Source of the DNA: Cosmopolites sordidus
Lineage: Eukaryota; Arthropoda; Insecta; Coleoptera; Curculionidae
Length of the DNA stretch: 64,000 bases
Assembly (NCBI GenBank): GCA_031761425.1
Contig: JARFXV010001692.1
Location: forward strand, 232,336-296,335
Reading direction: 5' to 3'
Both the position numbers and the translations under genes were made by a program. How positions within the stretch are numbered: position 1 is the first letter of the stretch; the number at the start of each line of letters is the position of its first letter. Positions 25,326-35,195 of the stretch are shown here, one piece after another. The notes under the pieces are model-generated. The model had not been told where the DNA came from and ran no database searches. It saw only the letters and a list, made by a program, of their open reading frames with translations.

Positions 25326-26847
25326 TAGCCGTAATATAAAGGTATTCACTCCGAACCAAGAACCTTTTTAAATTCATAATATTATAAATTACATTCTTTA
25401 AAGCATTTAAGAGGAAATCTTTTGTCTTATATTCATTCATAGTACTCTGAATTTAATTGCTCTTTACAGGATCTTATATTCCACTTTCTAAACATTTCTT
25501 TAACATTTTATATAACTTCCAATTAAGAACTGCCTTACAGTTTATATTTTCAATATAATAATGTGTTCATTACAGTACACTAGAATTTCTCATAAAGTTG
25601 GTTTTGTTTCATGGTGTTTGACAATGAAAAAGCTTTAACTTCGTGTAATATAAAATAATACTATTACAGTATTCATTTCTATATTACAACCTAACTAAGC
25701 GTTTTCTAGTTTGCTTTTTTTATGGATTGTCTTCAATCATTACCTTGAAACAATGAAGGACTGCTTGGTAAAATGCACCAAGCATTGCTGATCTTGGTAG
25801 TTAGTGTTTTAAGAAATTTATTTTAAGGATTAAGACTGTGAATAATAGCTATTAAATTATGTATAATGTGCAGCTCTATTACAGAACCTATATTAGAAAA
25901 AAAAAACTAAAAAAAAATTAACGAAGATTTGCCAACTTCACAAGTAGTTTAGTGTATTAAGTGTGGTTTATAAGTGTGCAATGAGATAAATAGAGACTGT
26001 GAACAACTGTAACATTTAAGTAGCAAATTTTTTAACTTCAGTTTTTTTAAGTTCATTTGTAAATAATTTGTCTTTGTACTGTTAGTGAATTTTATTTTAG
26101 GCTCCAATTTGATTTAGGTCACATATTAGGTTTAAAAATTGTATTGTTTGAACAATGACAGTGTTAGGAAGAAACCTAAATTATTGTGATATTGCTCTTT
26201 TAGTTTTACTGGAAATTAAATTAAGCCTTGTACAAAATGCATATAATACAATATTCCTCTATTTTTGTCATATAGCGGGGTCTAAAAATATAAAATATAG
26301 TTTCTTACTAACACTGTGTTAGGTGGTATTTTGTAATAGTTTCTTTTATTCCAGAACTGCCTTATATTTTGCTAGATGGTTACTTATTACTGGCAAATTC
26401 AAAAACAACGTACCGACTTTATTCCTGTATATATTTGAGTATCATTTTACTCAGTTTAGTCTAATAAGTAACTTTTTTCATAGTACTCCGATTGAATTAC
26501 ATAATATGCGTGTGTTATAATAAATACATTGATACCAATTTTACAGAACCAATATTTTTGAACAGGTTATTTATATTAATAGTGTTTATTCAAAAATGAC
26601 CATTATATTTGTGTGTTATTGTAGCTGCTTATTATTTAGAACTGTTCAATGTATCATATAACACACGGATCTTACCACATTAAAATACACATTTTTTTGG
26701 TTCAGTCATCCATTAAGATTTTTGTAATTATATTCCAATGAATTTTCCAGCGATCTCAGTAACGTACATGTAAATATTTGAAGTAATTTCATACTTTTTT
26801 CAATTAATGGTCAGTTAATATTTTACTTCGTAAGTAACCTATATGAA

Positions 26848-26853
26848 AATAAA
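26848..26853 (+). terminator. Candidate nemo polyadenylation signal
   Basis: AATAAA with a downstream GT-rich element (AGGTGTTTTATTTC). The surrounding sequence is conserved in the duplicate copy at 31165-31170. Confidence 0.5.
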
Positions 26854-27063
26854 CAACACAAGTAAAGCAGGTGTTTTATTTCTTTCATTGAAAAACAAAG
26901 TACAGTTATCGATGTTATAATATATAAGAAAAACTATGGAATATTTGGGGTGGTATAATTTCTTTTAGCCTATTTTTTTCTATCACATAATTTTTTTATT
27001 AAGAATGGCCTCTAAACTCGAAAGAGTACTTCAACTAAATACCGAATCACTTGGTTTTAACTT

Positions 27064-27105
27064 CTTAACGCGAGTTTCGCTAACCATATTAGGATAATCA
27101 GGAGA
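27064..27105 (-). ncRNA. Hammerhead-ribozyme-like motif (family H)
   Basis: Minus strand: UCUC, CUGAUUA (one change), UCCUAAUAUGGUUAGC as stem II, GAAA, CUCGCG. The cleavage site and stem I 3' strand have decayed. Confidence 0.5.
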
Positions 27106-27116
27106 TGATTTAATCA

Positions 27117-27151
27117 TTTCCTGATGATGGTTAGCGAAACGCTCGTCGACA
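27117..27151 (+). ncRNA. Hammerhead-ribozyme-like motif (family H)
   Basis: Perfect CUGAUGA (27121-27127), UGGUUAGC (5' arm of stem II lost), perfect GAAA (27136-27139), CGCUCG and UC then GAC. Core residues intact but stem II cannot form as in the 7.2-kb copy. Confidence 0.52.
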
Positions 27152-27215
27152 AGTTTAAAAAAAAATGGTGTTTAGTGGTAAATCTCTTTCAGTATGTCAC
27201 ACAGTGTGTGTATTC

Positions 27216-27859
27216 ATTTAAATATGGGGTTGCTGTTTACGCAAAAATTACGTTTTCCATTGGACATATCATGTATTGCTCTAATTTTTTAACATATGAA
27301 CAAACAAAATGAATGAAATAAATATGAAATTAATTTTGCCTCTCGCTCCAAAGGTTTCAATAGAAAAATGGAAGAATGTTACAGTCAGTTACAGGGTATT
27401 TGTGAATGGTGATCTACATATTTTGGTTATTTTTTTTCAAAATTCTGCGTGTGTGAACTTGTACAAATACCTTTATTTATTTCTATTCAAGTTACCAGAG
27501 AACAATAGCTTGGTCAGTACATTTAAACATTTTCTTTTAATTGCAAACAAATTGTAAAACTTTTTAAAATGGCTTTCAGACCAAATAAGATCTGGGATTT
27601 TGCCCGTTGAGGAGGAAACAGGTTAAATACATTGAAAAATTAACTAACAATTACTCGTTGGTGATAGATAACAAGATATTTTACTATTAAACATACTATG
27701 TATGTATACTGTTTACTTATATATTATATCAAAAAAATGATAATGATGATCCTTACAACCATTAAAAACTGTAACTGTTAAATTATGACACTTAAAATTC
27801 GCTTACGGTGTGGGGATCTTTACGGAACTGATGTTTTTTGTTTCACTTTTAATACCTGT
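27216..27859. other. Intergenic, no gene seen
   Basis: AT-rich sequence downstream of the inferred nemo 3' end. Short frames show no domains. Confidence 0.5.
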
Positions 27860-28189
27860 TTCACCTTCAGGAGTCTAGTGGGATCCCTCCATCCGCTAGA
27901 TACAGGAATTGACGATCCCGAGGTACCCTACTTACGCTCGTGTCCGTCTCATCAATTTTTCCCGTAAGTCGAACTGTTGCGCGAGCCGTGGTGAGGGCTG
28001 AGTCGCAACTGATTTCAGCTGTCGTGAACAGGGCCTCCAAAAGGCCTTCTGCCTCTTTGGAGTAATTACGATTGCTGAAGTATGAAGCACTGCTGCAGTT
28101 GATTGTTACCTTCCTTACTCCTGGAAACACTATGACCATTTTTAAATCCAACAAATTTTCCCAGATATCCATCAATATAACAGATCTAT
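27860..28189. other. Unidentified GC-richer block
   Basis: GC is visibly higher than the surroundings. A polypyrimidine-AG (TACCTGTTTCACCTTCAG|) at 27871 and a GTAAGT at 27963 bracket a 92-bp open stretch reading SLVGSLHPLDTGIDD..., and a 102-codon frame (27867-28175) is open on the minus strand. It could be an unrecognised exon, but the LINE starting just downstream on the plus strand makes the 5' part of that element the simpler reading. Confidence 0.3.
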
Positions 28190-30130
28190 CATGATACCAA
28201 TCCTAAGTAAGTCCGGATAAGTCCAATTCCTCTTTTTCCAGCTATCGCTCCTTACCAGCTATCTCTACAATTATGCAATGGATGGTAGATTATAGACGAT
28301 CAAGGCATATAGAAAATAATTAGCTTATGGACAAACATCAAGTTCAAACAAAATAGGTTGACTATAAACCAACTGGTAAGTCTAAGCGAGCATATCTGGA
28401 ATACCTACTTGAGAAGAGATCATGTTCTGGCTGTGTTTTTGGGCCTAAAAAGCGCTTTTGACTCAGGATGGGGATATCATATTTCCAAAACCATACAACT
28501 TTGGTGCCAGAGAGGTAAACATCCTACAGTTAATTTCTAACTTCCTACTCTTCAGGTTCTTCTCGGTTAAAATCAACGATATTGAGACCAACCAATCCTT
28601 CTTACAAAAGAGGGTCACGCAGGTATTCGTTCTACGCCTCTTGCTTGTTAATACTGCTATAATTGGAATCTCTACCTGTTTTGCACCAGTAGTCTTCTAC
28701 CGCATGTGTACTGATGATGTGGCCTTTTATTTTTCCTCCCCTTTCGTGCTCGTTAGTCAAAGAAAAATCAAACTTTGCCTCTACAACCTTTCCAACTGAT
28801 CTAAGTTCTCTAGTTTTCCTTTCTCCTTGTCTAATTCAACTTATATAGGATAATTGCCCCTGATGTCACAAGGCTATGCTCTCGGGACTTCCATTCAAAT
28901 TATCCTCCAAATTTTTGGACCTGTCTGCTGTGTTTGTCCATTTTGCTATCAACGATTAGTTGACAGCAAACGGACTTGACTTCAACATATCTCTTAGTTG
29001 CAACCTGAATGCATAATAAAAGCTTTGGGCGGTGTCAAGTGAATATTCAATTTAACGCATGGTGCGCCTATACATTCTTTTATCTTATGTCTTCTGTCAG
29101 GTCAAAAATGGATTTTAGGAGTGCGGCTTATTCTTCTCTCTTAAAATCCGACGTACAAAGGTCCGTCAAAGGCCTTTTTTTCCGCTCTTTTTTTTTCAGC
29201 CGTGTATTGAATCCTAAATCAATTTTGTATTCCTGGATACCTAGTTCGCTTAGCCTAGGACAACGATTTGCCAATCTAAGCCATGAACTGAACATGTGAG
29301 AAGGAGAGTGAATTGATCTTCAGCACCCCTGGATGCAGTTCATTTGACCTCACATATTTTTCATCTCGGATCTCTGATGTTCCAATCTTAGACAAAAATT
29401 GTTCTCAATTAAAAAGATTCCTGAACTTCCACAGTTCTGTTAAGGTCGGCGTTCCAAAAATACCTATATAAACTTTCCCCCATTCAAGACAGATGGATCA
29501 GAAACAAACTGTGGGATAGAAAATACATTTGGTCATGGAGATCTGAGATGGGTTTAAAATGTCTGCCCAAACAGGCGTTCTGATGATCGAATTATTAATT
29601 AGGAATTTATTATCTAATACATCTTCGCTAAGCTTTTCGAACTGATGCAATACGCGCACAGAAATATTTAGAATATATACAACTCAAAGCCCCTCTGGCA
29701 ATTGAGACTTTTGATGAATTCAACCACAAAATAAAATCTACAGGTTCAGCCGTCACATTTATGTGGACCCAGTTGGAATTATAAGAAATGAGAGAGCTAA
29801 CTAATTACAACTCAGCTGCTGCTAAAATATATTCCCTTTCTTTTCTGGAAACAGGATGTCACTCGGCAAAATGACTAAATCTTTATGAAGCCGTTTCTAT
29901 TACTAGCTAGTAAGACATCTACTAGGAATTTTCATATAACCTAGTTCCATATTCTCACGTAAAGCGTCTGTAATATAATCGACTTCAATGCGATACGTAT
30001 CTTACAGAAATAATTTTGAAAATGAGATTAAAGCAGTACACCTTCAGAAGGAATTAAGAGCTAAAAATATAGCGAACGAAACTATCAGCCCTATATCGCG
30101 AAAACTTGTTATGATCCAAGCAAAAAGGAC
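28190..30130 (+). mobile_element. Degenerate RNase-H-bearing LINE (I/R1/Jockey-like)
   Basis: Plus-strand pieces in different frames read, in order: IMQWMVDYR (RT start); QLVSLSEHIWNTYLRRDHVL; AVF(L)GLKSAFDS with the first catalytic Asp; QVFVLRLLLVNTA (from GVPQGSVLSPLLFN); YRMCTDDVAFYFS, the Y.DD box reading CTDD; then IPSSLSLGQRFAN. Further on, FPPFKTDGSETNCGI and VDPVGIIRNERAN match the RNase H motifs TDGS and W.P.H.GI.GNE.AD. Heavily broken by stops. Confidence 0.72.
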
Positions 30131-30179
30131 ATTGCTTTCATGTTAAAATATTTGCCGGAAAAATATAAAATGTATATGA

Positions 30180-30340
30180 ACCTTTTTCTCTCTCAATTCT
30201 TTCCTTAATTGCCGATTAGATGCCATCTTCCCAAGTTCTCCTTGGTCTTTTTCGTTTCGTTCTATTGATCTCTCTTAATTTCTGTACTTGTCGCATCATT
30301 TTGTCGTAAGGTATACTGAGTGATGTCGTAACCATCTCAT
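30180..30340 (-). mobile_element. LINE C-terminal remnant
   Basis: The minus strand reads MMRQVQKLREI...TKRKRPRRTWEDGI, the GRP(R/K)(R/K)TW.DGI tail common after LINE RT domains. Too short to name a family. Confidence 0.5.
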
Positions 30341-30639
30341 TTAATTTTATTTATTCATATCTATGATGTTCTTGGAAGTTGCACAGTAAATGTTTGGTTT
30401 TTGTATTCTACCTTGTCTGTTTTACCGTGTATTTACCTTAATTCAAAATGTGTTTAACTACTTTTATTTACAATTTTTGTTTTTATATTTGAGAGGATTT
30501 ATTTCTTAACCAGGAAACTTGTTTTTATAGTGTTATAAAAGTTGTGACGATACTGTCAAGAACTAAATTAAATCATCTAACAAAAAATTGCAGAACCGCA
30601 TAACAATCAATAGATGAAAATTAATCTTGAATACATACA

Positions 30640-31205
30640 TAATTATGCCACTTTAGGAATGAGGTTTTTATTTTGAAAAATCATGAATAAACAATGACCT
30701 TAAGTTTAGTATTAAAAAAGGGAAAGTTTAACAGTTGGAAAATAGTTTGGATATTTTTTAAACACTTGGTTTGGAAATTGCTTATCAATACTCCTAAATT
30801 ACTTTAAAAGAAACTTGAGAAAAACGTCTAAATCAATATGCCTACATTTAAATGTTTAATTCAAAAGTATGATTCGTTTAAATAAGTGGCATAAAAATTG
30901 TAAAGTGCTTGGAAATATTATTGTCACTAGTAATTTTGTTAGCAACGAATCATATCGTTTCATATTTTCTCTAAAATAATTCTTTTACTGCTTACTGGGT
31001 GTAATGTATTGAAAATAATATTATATGCTAATTTTCATTTTATTATATTAAATTATTTCTTAATTTTTTTTATTCCATCCATTCCAGCGATTTTCCATTC
31101 TATTCTAGCGATTTAAGTAACATACATGTAAATATTTAAAATACCCCATGCATTTCTCTTTGAAAATAAACAACATACGTAAAATAGGTGCTTTATTTCT
31201 TACCT
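30640..31205 (+). repeat. Partial duplicate of the nemo 3' UTR
   Basis: 30645-30900 aligns by eye with 24680-25000 (GCCACTTTAGGAATGAGG vs GCCACCTTAGGAATAAGG; TGGTTTGGAAATTGC vs TTGTTTGGAAATTGT; CCTACATTTAAATGTTTAAT vs TGTACATTTAAATGTATAAT). 31075-31200 aligns with 26740-26885 (TTCCAGCGAT, ACATGTAAATATTT, GAAAATAAACAACA, AGGTGxTTTATTTCTT). About 1.6 kb of the first copy is absent. Similarity continues past the AATAAA and likely cleavage site, so this is a DNA-level duplication rather than a retrocopy. Confidence 0.75.
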
Positions 31206-31349
31206 AAAAGATAATGTTAATATGATAATAATAATGGTAATGTGAATGTGATAATAATGTAACTACGAAATTAAAAGAAAACTTTGTATATTTCATATCA
31301 AATCTGTAAAAATACAGCACGTTGATATATAGAAAAAGATGCTATGTAT
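31206..31349. other. Spacer
   Basis: AT-rich, nothing recognised. Confidence 0.4.
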
Positions 31350-32300
31350 ATATAGGGTGATTCCTAAGTTGAGGTTTTTTTAACAGCGTATAAAACTTGA
31401 TAAAATAAACATTTTTAAAAAAATCTCTGAAATTAGGCCGCTACAGCCTGAATGAATGTTAAAACATTTTAGTCCGGCCCTTAAAATAATTTAAAGAAAT
31501 TTAATCGATCGCCCCTAAATTCAAAACGAACAGAGGACAACTAATGTTTATCGTTTTTTTTTGTGAATCGTGCGTTCCTTTTGTTTTCTTATCTTGTATT
31601 TTATTGTCAGTTTTAACGTAGATTTCTACCGCGATGTTTGGAAAGATAAAATGACCCACGTGTATAAGAATAGTGAATTAGTTGACATGTAATTTAGGGA
31701 GAGTGGCTTCAAAATGCCAATGAACGTTTTCCGTTTCGGGTTCACTCATTGCCAAAATTATTTATTCGGGTTGTGCAAATGCCAGAGACCACCGGTTTCT
31801 CCGGCATTCACAATTCCCACGATACTCATTTTTGGTCAGTTGATAATCCTCAAGGATGTTCGTTCGCCGCGTTCTCCTTTTATCTCGCGGGATCGGCGAA
31901 AACATCATCTTCCAGGTTAGGCACAACATGTTGTTCTTACTCGATGGAACGCCAGCCCATTTTAGCTTTCCTAATAAGTGGGTAGGCCTAATAACTGGGT
32001 AGGCCATGGAGGGCCAGTTGTTGGGTCACCAGATCTTAAGCCTTGTGATTTCTTTTTGCCCTACATGAAAAGGGTAGTTTTTAATACGCCAGTTAATACA
32101 AAGGAATAACTTATTGATTGCATAGACCAGATTGGTGAGTGTTAGTGGAAGACCTTTATCACTACTAGGCGCATGCCCCGACTCTTGTGTACGTCGCGCT
32201 CAACTTTGAACCTTTGGCGACCACTTTGAACCTTTTCTTTAAGTACAAGGCTCAGGACCGGAATAAATGTTGTTTTCGAAGTTAATATGGTAAGTTTTTA
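31350..32300 (+). mobile_element. Tc1/mariner-superfamily remnant, DUF4817-type (second lineage)
   Basis: Plus-strand pieces: MTHVYKNSELVDM (N-terminus); then, after a deletion, FSGIHNSHDTHFWSVDNP (compare GVFNSHNSH.WADENPH); HNMLFLLDGTPAHFS at about 31925 (compare MWFQHDGAPPHFS, here LLDG keeps the Asp); VISFCPT (from LDFFLWG) ; and a C-terminus like RRAQL...FGDHFEPFL. Stops throughout. TAGGGTGATTCCTAAGTTGA at about 31352 may be the left terminus. Confidence 0.7.
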
Positions 32301-32323
32301 TTTTTTAGTTTTTTAAAAATGTT

Positions 32324-32328
<5 letters not shown>

Positions 32329-32394
<66 letters not shown>
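32329..32394. repeat. (AT)n microsatellite
   Basis: About 66 bp of TA dinucleotide after the 3' end of the DUF4817-type remnant. Confidence 0.95.
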
Positions 32395-32400
<6 letters not shown>

Positions 32401-32544
32401 CCCGAAACTCACGTGACCTATAAAGGTGGACAACCAACATGACAAGTTGGTTTATTAACACTAAATCACTAATTTTCGGAAACTACGGTATATCGTCACT
32501 TGAGTATTGGAGTGTGTCAAGTCCAAAAATGTAAAACTGAAGAA

Positions 32545-32700
32545 AACAAGATCTGAAAGTTCAGGTTTTCGCGATATAGGGATGATTTTTTATCTAGTAC
32601 ATCCTTCATAGTTTCGTCAGTTATATTTTTAGCTCTTAATTACTTCTGAAGGTGCACTGCATTGAAGTCGATTGTAGTGCAGATTCTTTACTTGGGAGTA
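32545..32700 (-). repeat. Repeat partner of 29.97-30.12 kb
   Basis: The minus strand shares CACCTTCAGAAG, AATTAAGAGCTAAAAATATA, ACGAAACTAT and CCCTATATCGCGAAAAC with plus-strand 29970-30115. It reads FNAVHLQK.LRAKNITDETMK in one frame, so it is probably a coding part of a retroelement, family unknown. Confidence 0.6.
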
Positions 32701-32879
32701 TTATTCTAAGTTGTATGAAAATGACTGACTGTATATTTGAAAATAAAAAAATCTTTTTCAATTTGAATCAAAAAGAGATCTAATCAATGATATATGGCTA
32801 TAAATTTCGGAGTACCTAAGATTTCGTTCAGTCAAGCTATGGATAGAGCCCTCCTCTTGGATGATTTGGCCTTCATCTA

Positions 32880-33450
32880 GACAGTATTTGGCCAGCACAG
32901 GTATTACTCAACAGAGTTAGCCGTTTTCATGTCATCCAACACACAAACAGCCATGCCCGCACCAGGATTCGAACCCGGGACCCTTCGATCGCCAAGCGAG
33001 CTGCTCACCCACTAGATCACCGCGATCGGCTTCTTGGATGTTTTCATGACCATCTTCGGAAAACTTTTGCTCAGTCGATATTATTTGTGGCTGATGCTTT
33101 ATGACATAAACCAAGGAAAATGTCATAATGCTGTTTCGATTTCTCGGAGTCGCAGAATAAGATTTTTTATGTCCGTGGATTATTTCGTTTAGAATTTTTA
33201 CTAAAGAGCAGGCAATATGGCATCCGGTGCGTCTTGCCGTATCCCACAGTATTTTTTTTTATTCACCGTACAATGCGTTATTAAATTTAGTACATTTAAT
33301 TTTCCTTTGAAATAGAAGTTGAGCTCCTTAGGAAGCGCAAAAACATTTTCTATATCGAATGAAGTATTCGCAATAGTACTTTCTGTAATGTTTTTGTCGT
33401 TATCTTTGTCGATTTTACATTGCAATTTCACTTTTAAGTGGTAATTATAT
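32880..33450 (-). mobile_element. Unclassified DDE-like transposase remnant, split by a SINE
   Basis: A minus-strand frame (33201-33431) reads SFDIENVFALPKELNFYFKG, KLNVLNLITHCTVN and CGIRQDAPDAILPAL, the pattern FD(L/I)..V...P......Y.(R/K)KL...N found in an insect-wide family of uncharacterised transposase-like proteins. It continues at 33050-33190 (HGHKKSYSATPRNRNSIMTF). A tRNA-related SINE interrupts it at 32941-33035. Confidence 0.5.
32941..33035 (-). mobile_element. tRNA-derived SINE head
   Basis: The minus strand has an A-box-like TGATCTAGTGG (33009-33019) and a perfect B box GGTTCGAATCC (32965-32975) at tRNA-like spacing, with T-stem bases CCCGG...CCTGG. The acceptor stem does not pair well and sequence continues after the tRNA-like end, so this is a SINE with a pol III promoter, not a functional tRNA gene. 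Confidence 0.75.
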
Positions 33451-33459
33451 TTTTCTTTT

Positions 33460-35195
33460 TCAAGATCATTTGTTTGTATTAATTAACGGTAATTTTTTAC
33501 ACACTCGCCATAATCGCACCTGTCCTTTTTGGGCATGAAAAAGGAAATATTGAATTCGCTATTTTAAATTTTAAGGTAGATATCAATTTGTCACGAAGAT
33601 GCAGTATCATTGGATGTGGGATTGGAGCAAATGGATATTGACACTGTGTTACCGTAATGGACTTGGCGTAAAGTACACACTGAATTTTCACTGTTATATA
33701 CCCTGTTCGGACTTGGTCTCAGTGGCATCTCAGCAATCGTATAGTGCACCACACGAAATTATGTTTTTTAAAGAAATAACAAAAAGTGGACTTGGCGCAC
33801 TCCAATACTGAGGTGATGGTATGATTATTTTTTTTGGTTTTTTTAAAATAATCTTTTTCTAAAATAACGAATATAATCAACATTTGACCAGTCCTACATT
33901 AATTTGAAGTAAAATAAGTCATTTTGAGTAAAACAAAAAATGTTGAAACAACTCCATCGGAGCAGCTGCCGAAGGAAGCAGATTCTATGGAAAGAAAAAG
34001 AAGAGTACATATTTGATGGAAAATATTGTTGATGAAATGTAAACAAAGAAAATTATTTCTTTTGAATAATCAATCTGTTTAAGAGGTGCTTTTAAAATAT
34101 TTTTTATTTCTCAAGAATCATAGAAATCTTATATGAATAGAATATTTAGAATTTCGATGATAGATTTAAGGGAAATGTTAGCGTCACCTTTACATAATTC
34201 AACATAAAAAACTGAGTGTTCTTAAATTTAAATAAATCTCTTGTCACATTACATAATTAAATGAAGGTTCTCTATTACTAAATGTGAATTTCGTTTTGAA
34301 AGGGTTATCAACCAACCAACCAACATAATGAGCTGAAAAGGGTGGGCTGATTAACTCGTCTCCTTTATTTTCCATTGATATTTGTAACTTCGTGAGTTCA
34401 AATGTTGTTGAGCAAGTGATAGTAAAGATACATTATATGATGGTTTAATGCGGATGTCAAAAATGAGATGAGAAAAGTATTTTTCTGACTGATTACCTTT
34501 CTTTATTAGGCCGAACAATGTTGTCTAAACCACAAGCATATTGCTACCAGGTGTCTCATTAAGGATGGATCGCGGCCGTATCTTAAAAACTATTTATCCC
34601 ACAGCTTTGGGGAAAAAAATTGTACTAAAAATGATCATGAGAAATTCACCAAAAATATTTTTAAGCTTCTAAAACGACCGCAAGAGGGCGTGACGAGCTA
34701 ATCATTTTTAAAATTTTTTTTTTTTTGTGTATTTTCAAGTGTTAACCGAGTAAGAAAAATTTTCAGTTATAATTAGCAAACTGTCTCCTACAACTTTGTT
34801 TTATGACATTTTGTCGTAATTTCACGAATAGAGGGGCGGGGGGGAGTTTTACCTATTGAGATAAAAAGTCGTCTAATGTCCGTTTGCCTTAAACCATTTT
34901 CCTCAATTTTGATTCATTTAAAAGGCAATTGCTGGGACAATCAGATAATCTGGGAGATAAATTATTTAGTTTATAAATGAAACCGCGAGGTGGCGTTACA
35001 TTCAACAATAGTTTTTTTGAAGTTTTGTTCAGTTTTTTCAAATAGAATGGTACAGCTTTTACTACATGGCAAGAAAGGTCCATGGTAAAGAGGAATCGCC
35101 CAGTGAAAACCCGAAATCGATATCTCTGACATGTCAAGAGATATTTCGATTTTTCTGAAAAAAATCAGTTAGTTTTAATTTTTACTATTGTCAAT
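33460..35195. other. Intergenic, unassigned
   Basis: No gene recognised. 33600-33810 has a modest plus-strand frame (70 codons) without domains. 34560-35130 is richer in GC and holds a degenerate motif pair (GACCGCAAGAGGGCG at 34676, AACCGCGAGGTGGCG at 34981), perhaps an unknown non-autonomous transposon. Confidence 0.35.

Larger units (their letters stand above)
24402..26870 (+). other. nmo: Putative nemo 3' UTR
   Basis: AT-rich sequence after the stop with no convincing frame. A 73-codon frame at 24559-24780 shows no recognised domain and is probably chance. AATAAA signals occur at 24776-24781 and 26848-26853; the second is followed about 20 bp later by a GT-rich stretch and is the better candidate for the main 3' end. 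A Pumilio-type element TGTAAATA is at 26769-26776. A hammerhead-bearing repeat sits inside at 25130-25325. Parts at both ends of this UTR recur near 30.6-31.2 kb. The 3' end is inferred. Confidence 0.55.
27010..27215. mobile_element. Family-H repeat, head-to-head dimer
   Basis: A minus-strand unit (27010-27105) and a plus-strand unit (27117-27215) face each other around GATGATTTAATCATTTC. Both carry the hammerhead region; the plus unit continues into TGGTGTTTAGTGGTAAATCT and CTTTCAGTATGTCACA. Confidence 0.75.

Noticed and set aside
32941..33035. Functional tRNA gene
   Set aside because: A and B boxes fit but the acceptor stem does not pair and the sequence continues as a SINE inside a transposase remnant.
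34560..35130. Named transposon based on the paired ACCGC.AG..GGCG motifs
   Set aside because: The two motifs are not terminal inverted repeats and no target duplication was found.
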